Source: Bog-473 sp963755495 (GTDB taxonomy: Bacteria; Actinomycetota; Acidimicrobiia; Acidimicrobiales; RAAP-2). Taken from it: DNA of 64,000 nucleotides. Below, piece by piece: positions 31,576-42,205 of the stretch (positions are counted from its first letter, which is position 1; each line of letters begins with the position of its first letter). A model generated the notes under the pieces. The model did not search any database. It saw nothing but the letters and a program-made list of their open reading frames with translations, and was not told the DNA's origin. The stretch covers positions 186,001-250,000 of the forward strand of contig CAVWJS010000011.1 in NCBI GenBank assembly GCA_963755495.1, written 5' to 3'. The translations under genes were made by a program, and so were the position numbers.

Positions 31576-33393
31576 CAGTGTGCCTCCTCGAGCAGTGCCC
31601 GCAACTCTGCCGGCATTTCAGGCAGCGGCTCGGGATTGATGGATATGGGCGCCAGATAGCCGTGCTCGGCGGTCTGGCGTTGCACGAAGTTGACCTTGCC
31701 CAGCTCGGCGTCGGGCAGCGGGAAGTCCTCACGGGTGTGGCCACCCCGGGACTCCTTGCGGTTGAGCGCGCCCTGGGCCACCGCGATGGAGGTGGTGACC
31801 ATGGAGGGAAGGTCGGTGGCCAGGTTCCAGCCCGGGTTGTAGGCCTTGCCGCCCTTCACGGTCAGCTTCGCACGTGCGCTCCTTGAACTCCTCCAGCTTG
31901 CCCAGAGCCTCTTCGAGCTCGGGCCCGGTGCGGATGATGCCGACGAGCGACTGCATGGTCTGTTGCAGCTCGTGCTGGACGTCGTAGGGATTGCCCCCGC
32001 CTTCCCGACTGAACGGGGCCAGGGCTTCGTCGATCACCGACTGGACCTCCGCCGCGTCGACGGTCGGGCGTACCGGTGCGGCCCTCGGCGAAGTCGGAGG
32101 CACCGATGCCGGCGCGGCGGCCGAACACGAGCAGGTCGGAGAGCGAGTTGCCACCGAGCCGGTTGGCGCCGTGCATGCCGCCGGCCACCTCGCCGGCGGC
32201 GAACAGCCCGGGGACCGTAGCAGCCTCGGTCTCGGCGTCCACCCGCACCCCGCCCATCATGTAGTGGCAGGTGGGGCCGACCTCCATCGGGCGTGGCGGT
32301 GATGTCAACGCCGGCCAGCTCCATGAACTGGTGGTACATGGAAGGGAGGCGCCGCCGGATGTACTCGGCTGGACGGCGTGAGGCGATATCGAGGTAGACG
32401 CCGCCGTGAGGGGTGCCACGGCCCGCCTTGACCTCGGAGTTGATGGCGCGGGCCACCTCGTCGCGGGGCAAGAGGTCCGGGGTCCGGCCGTTGTTGGCGT
32501 GATCGTCGTACCAGCGGTCGGCCTCCTCCTCGGTCTTGGCCGTCTCGGCTTTGAACATGTCGGCGATGTAGTCGAACATGAAGCGCTTCCCTCGGAGTTG
32601 CGCAGCACGCCGCCGTCGCCGCGCACACCCTCGGTGACCAGGATGCCCCGCACGCTCAGCGGCCACACCATGCCCGTCGGGTGGAACTGCACGCACTCCA
32701 TGTCGATGACGTCGGCCCCGGCCCAGATGGCCATGGCGTGGCCGTCACCCACCGACTCCCACGAGTTCGAGGTGTACGTCCACGACTTGCCGATCGACCC
32801 GGTGGCCAAGCACGACGGACTTGGCGGTAAACACCACCATCTCGCCGGTCGGGCGCATGTAACCGACAGCGCCCGAAATCCGGCCTTCGCTGTCGGGCAG
32901 GAGCTTGAGGATCTTGCACTCCATGAAGACGTCGATGCCGGCCGACACCGCCTTCTGCTGCAGGGTGCGGATGATCTCGAGCCCGGTGCGGTCGCCGACG
33001 TGGGCCAAGCGGGCGTAGCGGTGGCCACCGAAGTCGCGCTGGAGGATGCGGCCGTCCTTGGTGCGGTCGAAGAGGGCGCCCCAGCGCTCGAGCTCATAGA
33101 CCCGGTCGGGCGCCTCCTGCGCGTGGAGCTGCGCCATGCGCCAGTTGTTGAGCATCTTGCCCGCCGCGCATGGTGTCGCGGAAGTGGACCTTCCAGTTGT
33201 CCTCGGAGTACACGTTGCCCATGGCGGCGGCACAGCCGCCTTCGGCCATGACCGTGTGGGCCTTGCCCAGAAGGGACTTGCAGACGAGCGCCGTGCGCAG
33301 CCCGCGCTCGTGGGACTCGATGGCGGCGCGCATCCCGGCGCCACCGGCACCGATGACGATGACGTCGTAGTCGTGTGTCTGGTAATCGGCCAT
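31575..33393 (-). CDS. sdhA: Succinate dehydrogenase/fumarate reductase flavoprotein (six or more frameshifts)
   Basis: It begins MADYQTHDYDVIVIGAGGAGMRAA (FAD loop), with AHTVMAEGGCAAAMGN holding the His for covalent FAD. Later segments in changing frames give HRYARLAHVGDRTG, MECVQFHPTGMVWP, VRGDGGVLRNSEG, PTCHYMMGGVRVDAETEAATVPGLFAAGEVAGGMHGANRLGGNSL and the C-terminal HTREDFPLPDAELGKVNF. Breaks lie near 33,155, 32,805, 32,585, 32,290, 32,085 and 31,870. The combined length (about 605 residues) is normal, so this is one gene with sequence errors. It oxidises succinate to fumarate in the TCA cycle. Confidence 0.92.
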
Positions 33394-33405
33394 GTGCGAG
33401 GTCCT

Positions 33406-34237
33406 TTAGAAGTGGAAGCCGGGATCAGTGATGGTCCCGCTGGCCACCAGTCGAACGTAGAGGTCGCACAGGGCGACGCCGAAGAGGCTGATCCAGGCGA
33501 ACTTCATGTGGTGCGCGTTCAGCGGCGTCACCAGCTTCCACAGCTTGTGGCGGATCGGGTGCTTGGCGAACGAGCGGACCTGGCCGCCGCAGAAGTGGCG
33601 GCAGGCATGGCAGCGAGAGGCTGTAGAGCCAGAGGAAGGAGGCGTTGAGACAGAGGACGACCGTGCCCACGCTGATCCCGATGCCGTAGCCCGGTTGGCG
33701 GAAGGCTTCGACGGCGTCGTAGGTGAGGATGGCGTTGAAGATGAGAAGGAGCCAGAAGAAGTAGCGGTGGACGTTCTGCAGGATCAGCGGGATCCGCGTC
33801 TCGCCGCTGTAACTGCCGTGGGCGTCGGCCACGCCGCAGGCCGGGGGCGAGAACCAAAAGGAGCGGTAGTACGCCTTGCGGTAGTAGTAGCAGGTAAGGC
33901 GGAACCCCAGAGGGAAGATCAGGATGAGCAGCGCCGGCGTGATGTGCCAGGCGGCGATCCAGACCCCGAACGGATGGCTGCCTGGGACGCAGCTGCCGGT
34001 GAGGCAGGGCGAGTCGAGGGGAGCGATCAGGTTGCGGTGCAGCGCCGCCCCGGCGTAGTAGTCCCGATTCATGAAGGCGGCGAAGGTCGCGTAGACGGCG
34101 AACGCGGTGAGGATCGTGAAGGTGACGGCGGGCTCGATCCACCACCGGTCTTTGCGCAGGGTGGGCTTGTCCGGGCCACCCCTCGTGCCTCCGATGGCGA
34201 CCGGAGTGCCGGGCGCTTCCTCGAGCGTCGTCGTCAC
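33406..34237 (-). CDS. sdhC: Succinate dehydrogenase membrane anchor, Sdh1 type (one frameshift)
   Basis: A single ~277-residue anchor with about five transmembrane helices (TFTILTAFAVYATFAAFM, ITPALLILIFPLGFRLTCYYY, FFWLLLIFNAILTY, ISVGTVVLCLNASFLWLYSLS). After repair of one extra C near 33,610 it continues SCHACRHFCGGQVRS and ends VASGTITDPGFHF. The SCHACRHFCGG Cys cluster is typical of the mycobacterial-type anchor. The GTG at 34237 follows AGGAGG. It lies upstream of sdhA and sdhB in one operon. Confidence 0.85.
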
Positions 34238-34392
34238 TTCAGACCTCCTCAGTGCCCGCACAGGGCGGGTCGTGGCGGGCCAATCATTCCATTGTCAGCG
34301 CGCGACCATCGCAACTTTGTGCAGCGCCGTGTTCTTGGCTGGACGCTAGACAGCGCTGCTTCAGACGTCAAAGACATAATCAGCATGACATT

Positions 34393-34409
34393 CATAGCTA
34401 TACGCTATG
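34393..34409 (+). promoter_or_regulatory. LysR-type operator dyad (T-N11-A)
   Basis: CATAGC-TATAC-GCTATG is a perfect six-base dyad that contains a T-N11-A LysR box. It lies four bases before the LysR ATG, in the 176-bp region between divergent sdhC and lysR. This is the usual position for an autoregulating LysR protein that also controls the divergent operon. The regulator binding here is inferred. Confidence 0.6.
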
Positions 34410-34413
34410 ATCT

Positions 34414-35355
34414 ATGCAACTGCATCAGCTCGAGCTACGTGATGGCGGTGGCAGAGGAGCGCCACTTCACCCAGGCCGCCGAGCGGCTGCATCTGGCCCA
34501 GCCGTCACTGAGCCGCCAGGTGCGCCTGCTCGAACGCGAGCTGGGGGTCCTTTTGTTTCACCGCGGGCCGGGCCAGGGGTTGGTCACACTCACTGCGGAC
34601 GGTGAGGCGCTGCTGCCCTTCATTCGCCGCGTCCTGGCCGACGTGGAGGCCACGAGGGCCGAAGCGCGGGCGCTCACCGGTATGTCCCGCGGACGGCTGT
34701 CCATCGGCGCCACGCCCAGCCTGATCACCCGTGTGCTGGCTCCGGCCCTGGTCGAATTCCACGCCAGCCATCCGGGGATCGAGCTGCTTGGTGGTCGAGG
34801 CGGGTTCGCGCCAGCTCGTGCGCCAGCTGGCCAGCGGCGAGGTCGATCTGGCCCTGGTGGTGCTGCCCATCAACGACCCGCTGGTCGCGACCACGCCGCT
34901 CTTCGACGACCCGCTCGTTCTGGCGGTGGCGCCCGAGCATCCGCTGGCAACGCGACGTCAGGTCGGTGTGGCCGACCTCGACGGCTTGCCGCTCGTGATG
35001 TTCCGGGAGGGCTATGACCTACGCGAGGTCACCCTGGCGGCGTGCCGCGAGGCCGGGGTCGAACCGCGCCTGGTGAGCCAGGGCGGCGAGATGGACGGCG
35101 TGCTGGCGTTCGTGGCGGCGGGTCTCGGTGCCGCTGTCGTGCCCGCCATCGCCATGCCGACCGAGACCACATTGAGGGCGATCGCTTTCGAGGCTCCGGG
35201 GTTGAGCAGGACGGTGGCTCTGGCCCACCGCGGCAGATCGGCCGGTCCCGCGGGCGGCCCAAGCGCTCGTGGCACAGCTGATCTCCCTCGGTGGCGCGGG
35301 CACCAGCGCCGACCGCCGGCGGCTCGACACCAGGGCTCGATGCCGACGGCCTTAG
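34414..35355 (+). CDS. LysR-family transcriptional regulator (three frameshifts)
   Basis: The repaired protein starts MQLHQLSYVMAVAEERHFTQAAERLHLAQPSLSRQVRLLE, the winged helix of LysR regulators, followed by the linker MSRGRLSIGATPSLITRVLAPAL and a periplasmic-binding-like effector domain (LASGEVDLALVVLP, MFREGYDLREV, VAAGLGAAVVPAI). Extra bases lie near 34,431 (after CTC), 34,795 and 35,233. About 313 residues after repair, normal for LysR. It is divergent from sdhCAB, making that operon the likely target; the inducer is unknown. Confidence 0.88.
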
Positions 35356-35383
35356 GCGACAGAGAAGTCGCTACACTCCGCGT

Positions 35384-36857
35384 ATGGACGGCCCAGCGCA
35401 CACAGACCCCTCATCGACTCCCGGGCCCGGGACGCTCCGACCTCCTGCCGACTTGGCCGGCACCCTCGGCGAGCTCCGGGCCTCGGGCTGGAAGTCGGTA
35501 CCCGTGGCCGAGGAGATGCGGCGCAACACCATGGCCCGTATCGCCGCCGGCGAGACGCTGGTGCCCGGCGTGCTCGGCTTCGACGACACCGTCATCCCCC
35601 AGCTCGAGAACGCCATCCTGGCGGGCCACGACATGATCTTGCTGGGTGAGCGGGGGCAGGCCAAGACCCGGGTCATCCGGGCCCTGGTCGGCTTGCTGGA
35701 CGAGTGGCTCCCCATCGTGGAGGGCTCGGAGATCAACGACGATCCGTACAGCCCCGTGTCACGAGGGCGCCATCAACACCGTGGCCGACCTGGGTGACGA
35801 CACACCCATCGCGTGGGTGCACCGCTCGCAGCGTTACGGCGAGAAGCTGGCCACCCCCGACACTTCCATCGCCGACCTGATCGGTGAGGTCGACCCGATC
35901 AAGATCGCCGAGGGCCGGTACCTGAGCGACGAGTTGGCCTTGCACTACGGGCTGATCCCGAGGGTGAACCGGGGAATCTTCGCCATCAACGAACTGCCCG
36001 ACCTCTCCGAGCGGATCCAGGTCGGGCTGCTCAACGTGCTCGAGGAGCGCGACGTGCAGATCCGGGGCCACCGCATCCGTCTGCCGCTCGACATCACCTT
36101 GGTGGCCACGGCCAACCCGGAGGACTACACCAACCGCGGCCGCATCATCACGCCGCTCAAGGACCGCTTCGGGGCCCAGATCCGCACGCACTACCCCTAC
36201 GACACCATGACCGAGGTCAAGATCATGGAGTCCGAGGCCGAGCTGCCTACGGCCGGAATCCCGGTGACGGTGCCCCCTATTCCTCAAGGAGGTGGTGGCC
36301 GAGATCAGCCAGCTGGCTCGCCGCAGCTCCCACCTCAATCAGCGCAGCGGCGTCTCGGTGCGCCTCTCCATCGCCAACTACGAGACGCTGGTGGCCAACT
36401 CCGTCCGGCGGGCCCTGCGCACCGGCGAACCGGTGGCCGTTCCTCGCATCAGCGACCTGGCCTCACTGGTCCCCTCGACGCAGGGCAAGGTCGAGGTCGA
36501 GGCCATGGAGGAGGGCCACGAACAGGACGTGGTGGCGCAACTCGTCGCCGCAGCCACACTGGCTCGGTCTTCCGACGCCGGGTCACGTTGAACGACCCGA
36601 GCGCCATCGTCGCCGCCTTCACCGAGCAGGTCGTGGTGCACGCCGGCGACGACCTTCCCTCGGCCGCCTACCTGGCCGTGCTGGCCGACATCCCCGAGCT
36701 CGAACCTCCGACGCGTGCTCTGGCCGGTCCCGATGCGGCCGAGTCCCCCGCCCTGATGGCGAGCGCGCTCGAATTCCTGCTCGAGGGCCTCCATCTCACC
36801 AAGCGGCTGAACAAGGACGCCTCGGGCGCCCGTGCCCTGTACCGGGGTCGCAAGTAG
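35384..36857 (+). CDS. MoxR-type / magnesium-chelatase-like AAA+ ATPase (three or four frameshifts)
   Basis: The joined ~490-residue product has Walker A LLGERGQAKTRVIRALVG (near residue 85), CHEGAINTVADLGDDTPIAW, the Walker B and sensor region RGIFAINELPDLSERIQVGLLNVLEERDVQIRGH, VATANPEDYTNRGRIITPLKDRFGAQ, and a C-terminal FRRRVTLNDPSAIVAAF region. Frame breaks fall near 35,757, 36,283 and 36,560. The VWA gene starts six bases downstream. MoxR-VWA pairs act as chaperone-like remodelling machines that load metals or mature complexes; the client here is unknown. Confidence 0.85.
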
Positions 36858-36863
36858 CGCCCC

Positions 36864-38872
36864 GTGACGGCCCGGTACGACTACTCGGGGTGGGACGGCA
36901 CCCAGGAGTTCACCGAACTCGACGTCGACGACCTGTTGGCGGGCCTCACCGACGACCTCCTGGCCGGGGGCGACCTCGACGACGCACTGCGCCGCATGCT
37001 GCGTTCGGGCATGCGCACGGCCAACGGGGAGCAGATCCCCGGACTGCGGGACCTGCTCGAGCAGCTGCGCCGCCGCCGGGCCGAGCTCCTGGCCGAAGGA
37101 GATCCCGACGGGCGCATGGCGGAGATCGCGGCCCGCCTCGACGAGATCGAGGCCGAAGAGCGCGCCGCCATCGACGAGCTGGTGGAGGAAGCGACATCGC
37201 TCGGGCGACGACCGTCGGGCCGAGGTCACCAACGACGTGGCCACGGAGCGGCGCATGGCCCTGGACCTGCAGCCCGGCGATCCCGGCGGGCGGATCCAGT
37301 CGTTGCAGAACTACGACTTCGTCTCGTCCGAGGCCCGCCAGCAGTTCGAGGAGCTGGTCGAGGAGCTCCGGCGTGAGATGGCGGACACCTTCTTCCAAGG
37401 GGCCTCCGACGCCCTGTCGTCGATGGATCCCGAGCAGATGGCGCGCATGCGCGACGCCTACGACGCGCTGAACCAGATGCTCGAGCAGCGCGAGCGCGGC
37501 GACGAGCTCGACCCCAGCTTCGAGCAGTTCATGGAGCAGTTCGGCGACATGTTCCCGGGCAGACCCGTCCACGCTCGACGAGCTGCTCGAGCAGTTGGCC
37601 GAGCGCATGGCGGCGGCGCAGGCGGTGTGGAATTCGTTCTCGCCCGAGCAGCAGGCGCAGCTGCGCAGCCTGATGGATGCCGTGCTCGAGGACATGGACC
37701 TGCGCTGGCAGGTCGAGCGCCTGGCGCAGAACCTGCAGCGGGCCGTGCCCGATGCCGGCTGGCAGCGCTCCTACGACTTCGAAGGCGAGGGCCCCATGAG
37801 CCTTTCCCGCGCCACCGACCTGGCCACCCAGCTGGGGCAGCTCGACAGCATGGAGGATCTGCTGCAGTCGGCCTCGTCGCCGGCGGCGCTGAGCGAGATC
37901 GACCTCGATCAGGTCAGAAACCACATGGGCGAGGACGCCGCCCGGGCGCTGGACCGGCTGGCCAAGCTGACCAAGTCGCTGGCCGACGCCGGGCTGATCG
38001 AGCAGCACGGCGGCCGGACCGAGCTGACGCCCCGCGGGGCGCGTCGGCTGGGCCAGAAGGCCTTGAGCGACCTCTTCGGCCAGATCAACAAGGATCGCAT
38101 CGGCGACCACAGCACCGTGTCGACCGGGTCGGGGAACGACCGAGAAGAGACGACCAAGGCCTACGAGTACGGCGACCCGCTGAACCTCCACCTCTCCACC
38201 ACCGTCCACAACGCGGTGCGTCGGGGCGGTTCGGGCGTGCCGGTGCGCCTTCTTCCCGAGGACTTCGAGGTGGTCGAGACCGAGGCCCTGGCCCGCTCGG
38301 CCACCGTGCTGCTGGTCGACCTGTCCATGTCCATGCCCATGCGGGACAACTTCGTGCCGGCCAAGAAGATGGCCATGGCGCTGCAGACGCTCATCAGCAG
38401 CAAGTTTCCCCGTGACTACCTGGGCATCGTCGGCTTCTCCGAGGTGGCCCGCGAGATCCGTCCCGACGAGCTGCCCACCGCCATGTGGGACTACGTCTAC
38501 GGCACCAACCTGCAGCACGGCCTGGCCCTGGCCCGGCGCATGCTGGCCCATGAGCACGGGACCAAGCAGATCATTGTGGTGACCGACGGGGAGCCGACGG
38601 CACACATCGATGACTACGGCGAGGTCCTTTTCAACTACCCGCCCATACCCGAGACCCTGCACCGCACCATGGCCGAGGTGATTCGCTGCACCCGGGCCAA
38701 CATCGTCATCAACTGCTTCGCCCTCGATCTCCAGCGGACGCACTACCCCTTCGTCGAGCAGATTGCCCGGGTCAACGGTGGCCGGACCTTCTACACCACG
38801 CCCGACACCCTGGGCGGCTACGTCCTCGTCGACTTCCTCAAGCATCGCCGCGTCCTCCGCCCCGCCGGCTGA
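36864..38872 (+). CDS. VWA-domain protein, partner of the MoxR ATPase (two frameshifts)
   Basis: A ~669-residue protein. An N-terminal Glu/Arg-rich helical half (LRDLLEQLRRRRAELLAEG, DFVSSEARQQFEELVEELRREM) leads to a C-terminal von Willebrand A domain with the MIDAS motif VDLSMSMPMR (DxSxS, near residue 487), DYLGIVGFSE and IIVVTDGEPTAH. Extra bases near 37,197 and 37,563 interrupt the frame. The GTG start is six bases after the MoxR stop. The layout resembles the BchD/CobT-like partner of MoxR ATPases, probably cytoplasmic. Confidence 0.87.
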
Positions 38873-39063
38873 GCTCAGGTCCGATCGGGTCCGTCCGACC
38901 CCGTCCCGATGCAACGCCGGGTGTCAGGTCCCAGGCACGAGGCCCGGAACAGGCTCTAGGCACAAACCTTTCCTATTTCCCCTTGCGTTCCGTGACCGTG
39001 TGGTGAAAGATGACATCGTTGTAACTACACGAATGCCACCTAAGTGGCGAGGGAGGCGAACTC

Positions 39064-39354
39064 GTGGACATTGTGACCACGCTCTATGGTCGCCAGGAAC
39101 GCAGCTGGCAGATTCAAGCGAACTGCATGGGAGTCGACCCGGACCTGTTCTTCCCGGAACGGGGAGCGTCGACGCGCGAAGCGAAGGAAGTGTGCCGGGG
39201 CTGTGTCGTGCGCGAGGACTGCCTCGAGTATGCGCTGGCCAACGGCGAGAAATTCGGCATCTGGGGCGGCATGAGCGAGCGGGAGCGCCGCCGGGTCCGG
39301 CGGGCCCGGGCCCTGCAGCGCCGCGACAGCGCGAGCGCGAGCACCGCCTCGTAA
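39064..39354 (+). CDS. WhiB-family iron-sulfur transcriptional regulator
   Basis: A 96-residue WhiB protein with Cys21, Cys44, Cys47 and Cys53 in the C-X22-C-X2-C-X5-C pattern that binds [4Fe-4S], then the GIWGGMSERERRRVRRARA turn and basic C-terminus for DNA or sigma-factor contact. GGGAGG precedes the GTG. The gene is intact. WhiB proteins are restricted to actinobacteria and their phages. Its stop abuts the converging stop of the formimidoyltransferase gene. Confidence 0.93.
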   Translation: MDIVTTLYGRQERSWQIQANCMGVDPDLFFPERGASTREAKEVCRGCVVREDCLEYALANGEKFGIWGGMSERERRRVRRARALQRRDSASASTAS

Positions 39355-40210
39355 TCAAGCACCGCCGCTTAATCCCGTAAGGCGGCTCTCTACCGTCACG
39401 TCCGCTGACAGGCCGAGCTGGGTCCAGCGGGTGGCGGGAATGCTCGTCGAGGATCCGCCGGGGGATCAGCCCCACCAGTTCGGCTCCGTCGACCGCTCCT
39501 CCTCCCTTTTCGACCAGGTCAAGCACTAGATCATAGATCTGGGCCGGCCCGAGTTGTGCCGGGTCGACCAGGTTGCAGGAGACCTGGGCCCGGTCGCCCA
39601 CCGCCAGGCCGAGAGCGCGCACGGATGGCCCGCGGACGAGCTGGTGCCACCCGTTGGGCCACCGTCAGCGAGGAGACCCAGACGTTGTAGGCCACCAGTA
39701 CCGGTCTGGCCCCCACCGCGGTGGCCCCTGCGGTGCGATGCGGGTGATCGGGACCGAAATCCGGGGGCAATCTCCGTGAAGGCAAGCCGTCCTGAGCTGG
39801 GGCAATGTGCGGTCCTGCCCGCCGGGAAGTGGTCCGTAGAGAAAGCTCGGGACGCCCAAAAGTGGCGCTCAGCCACCGCGCGAACTCGTCGCGGAGCGGC
39901 GACGGCGGTGCTGAGGTCATGGCTCGGGGGTTGGCCGGGAGCGATAGGGGACGAAAGGAACCACATCGAGGACGCCCAGGCGCGGGTGCGCTCCCTGGTG
40001 CGCGCCGAGATCGAGACGGGCCACGCTGACGGCGGCCAGAGCCCGGACAGCCGACGTCACGTCATCGACCGCCCCGGCCAGGGTGAAGACCGACCGATGG
40101 TGGTCAGGGTCCGAGTGCAGGTCGAGCAGGGCGGCAGCGGCGGAAGCAGCCAGTTCTCCCAGTACAACCGGGTCGCGTCCCTCGCTGACGTTGACCACGC
40201 ACTCGATCAT
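39355..40210 (-). CDS. Glutamate formimidoyltransferase-like protein (four or more frameshifts)
   Basis: Joined frames give MIECVVNVSEGRDPVVL, LHSDPDHHRSVFTLAG (catalytic His cluster), LDLGAHQGAHPRLGVLDVVPFVPY, SFLYGPLPGGQDRTLPQLR, PPDFGPDHPHRTAGATAVGARPVLVAYNVWV, LGLAVGDRAQVSCNLVDPAQLGPAQIYDLV and a C-terminus TRWTQLGLSADVTVESRL. This is the FTCD N-terminal family, which moves formimino or formyl groups between glutamate and tetrahydrofolate. Frame breaks lie near 39,915, 39,850, 39,780, 39,640 and 39,445. Repaired length is about 285 residues. No cyclodeaminase domain is attached. Confidence 0.8.
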
Positions 40211-40263
40211 GGCGGCCAGTCTGCCGTGGCGCGGCCGGCGGGGCGATTGACCTCCGGGCGGAC

Positions 40264-40508
40264 CTAGCCGATCGAGACAGACCGGGACACGCGGCGACGG
40301 CGCAAGATGCGACGGCGCTCTCGCTCCGAGCATCCACCCCACACGCCGTGGTCGATGTGGTTCTCGAGGGCGTATTCGAGGCAGGCCGCGGAGACGGGGC
40401 AGTCGCGCAGATCTTCTGCGCTACCAGCACTCCCATCCCGTCACTCGGGAAGAAGATGTCCGGTGCAACCTCTTGGCATTTCCCCCGGGCCATCCATTCA
40501 GTATTCAC
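40264..40508 (-). CDS. WhiB-family iron-sulfur transcriptional regulator (one frameshift)
   Basis: From GTG at 40,508: MNTEWMARGKCQEVAPDIFF, then KICADCPVSAACLEYALEN after restoring one missing base near 40,410, then HIDHGVWGGCSERERRRILRRRR. Repair gives Cys11, Cys34, Cys37 and Cys43, again C-X22-C-X2-C-X5-C, in an 81-residue protein. A purine-rich GGGAG precedes the GTG. It lies on the strand opposite to the first WhiB gene, with the formimidoyltransferase gene between them. Confidence 0.87.
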
Positions 40509-40679
40509 TTTGCCGCTCCCTTTTCACGCCTCATTCTAGAGAAAAAGGGCTGCTAGGAGAACATCTCGACCATAGGAAGTTCGTAAGAATCTGCGGATCG
40601 GGGCACGGGGAAACCCAGCGCCCTGAGGCTCCGGTACGCTGACGGCCGTTCGCCCAATGACGTAAGGCCAGGAGGTGCC

Positions 40680-40979
40680 ATGTCCCCGGATAACGAGGAC
40701 GAAGTAGTCGAGACCGCTGACCCGATCGACCCGATTGGGCACGTGCGCGTGGTCTACCTCGGTCCGATCGCCCCCCACTGGGATGTCCAGTCCGACTTCG
40801 GCCCGTCCGATGTGATCGATGCCTTCCGGGAGCGGGTGCTGGCCCGGCTGGTGCTCCTGCCTCCGCACGACCCGCAGTTCCGCCGCAACCGTGAGCGCGT
40901 CGTCCGCGACGCCGAGCGCGAGAACCTGCAAGCTGGAGTGGGACCTCGGTATCCCCGAGGATCGCCGTCGTCGGAATAG
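40680..40979 (+). CDS. Small conserved-type acidic hypothetical protein
   Basis: Starts MSPDNEDEVVETADPIDPIGHVRVVYLGPIAPHWDV after CAGGAGGT. The core DVIDAFRERVLARLVLLPPHDPQFRRNRERVVRDAERENL is helical and charged. The last ~15 residues may be misread: in the neighbouring frame the sequence continues KLEWDLGIPEDRRRR, which reads more naturally, implying one extra base near 40,930. I recognise no function. It is divergent from the second whiB gene. Confidence 0.6.
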   Translation: MSPDNEDEVVETADPIDPIGHVRVVYLGPIAPHWDVQSDFGPSDVIDAFRERVLARLVLLPPHDPQFRRNRERVVRDAERENLQAGVGPRYPRGSPSSE

Positions 40980-40988
40980 GCCGGCGAG

Positions 40989-42190
40989 TCAGTCGAGCAG
41001 GCCGATACGGGCCAGCCACAGGCCGGGTGCGTCGACCTCGGCCGGCGTGGGTAGGTCCCGCTCGTCGGCCCAAAGGCGGGCTGAGCGCATCTTCCCCGGC
41101 TCGTTCGACCACGCCGTCGATGAAGCTGGCACCGCGGTCGACTTCGGCCTGACCCACGTTAAGCCCGAACAGCCCCGCGAAGGCCTGCTCTCCCTTGGCG
41201 TCCTCGACCCGGTAGCGGTACCAGGCTTCACGGAGCGCAGCCGGGGACGAGGTCAAGGATGGCGGCGATACCTGCGGTCACGTGGTCGACGTAGGCGCCG
41301 ATGCTGGTGGTCAGCGCGGTGAGCGCGTTGGAGATGTGCTGCTGCTCGGGGCTGATGAGGTCGGCTAGCAGCGATTCGGGATCGCTCAGCACGCCCTCGA
41401 GGGCTGACGGGTCACCCAGCCCGTCGCCCAGTCGTTCCACCATCGAGCGTTGGGACGCGGCAGCGTGGGCCGAGGCGTCGGCCAGCAACAGGTTCAGCGA
41501 TGACCGGACGCCCGGCCGCGTCATGACCGCATGCATGGTCAGCTCACGCAGGCAGACCCAGAGTTGCACCTCCTGCAGGGGCAGGCTCCAGTCCTCGGCG
41601 AACTTGGCCACGTTGCCCGGTACCAGCGAGCAGCGTGTTCGACTCGGGCCAGGGCAGGGGCAACGCGTACTGGCCGAAGGCCCGGCGGGCCAGGTGGCCG
41701 GCGGCCGAGCCGAACTGCATGCCCAGGAGCACGGGGCCGAGGGTCAGCGCGAACTGACTCAAGAGGCCGCCGATACCACCTGAGGCATCGTCGGGAAGGC
41801 CCAGGTCGAACGAGGGTGGAACGGCGGCCGCGCCCTGCTGTTGCGCCTCCACCATGAGCTGCGAGGGTGGGTCGGTAGGCGGTGAGCACGCGGTAGGACC
41901 ACTGGCCCGGACCGACCGCATCGAACGAGATGCGTCGTGCCGCCATTGGTCAGCGAGATCCCGGTGGCGTCGGCCACGTGCAGCTCGGCCACCCGCGCCA
42001 GCTCATCGAAGGCGATGCGCACCAGCGGGTCGGCGTTATCGTCGCTTTCACCGTCGGTCGCGACGCCGTGGGCCAAGGTCCGGGCTGCGTCGAACCACGT
42101 GTTGCCACCGCCCGGAGCGGATCCGATGACCTTCAAGAGGTCGCCCAGGAGTCCGCCCATCGGGTTGTCGGGGTCTCCTGCGCCGAACAT
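40989..42190 (-). CDS. DUF2342 zinc-metalloprotease-fold protein with altered HExxH (three or more frameshifts)
   Basis: The joined ~400-residue product starts MFGAGDPDNPMGGLLGDLLKVIGS, then FDELARVAELHVADATG, LTLGPVLLGMQFGSAAGHLARRAFGQYALPLP, FAEDWSLPLQEVQLWVCLRELTMHAVM and a C-terminus ARLWADERDLPTPAEVDAPGLWLARIGLLD. The order matches the actinobacterial DUF2342 'zinc-dependent metalloprotease' family. The expected metal helix HExxH reads RELTMH here, so the first His is Arg. Frame breaks lie near 41,920, 41,630 and 41,240. Whether it retains activity is doubtful. Confidence 0.75.
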
Positions 42191-42205
42191 GCTCACGCCT
42201 TCATG

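Noticed and set aside
31575..33393. Treating sdhA as a pseudogene
   Set aside because: All catalytic and FAD motifs are preserved across frames and neighbouring genes show the same error pattern, so sequence error is more likely than decay.
34385..34440. Alternative LysR start MTFIAIRYDL in the downstream frame
   Set aside because: The family N-terminus is MQLHQLSYV...; the ATG at 34,414 plus one extra base explains it better, and the alternative ATG lies before the operator dyad.
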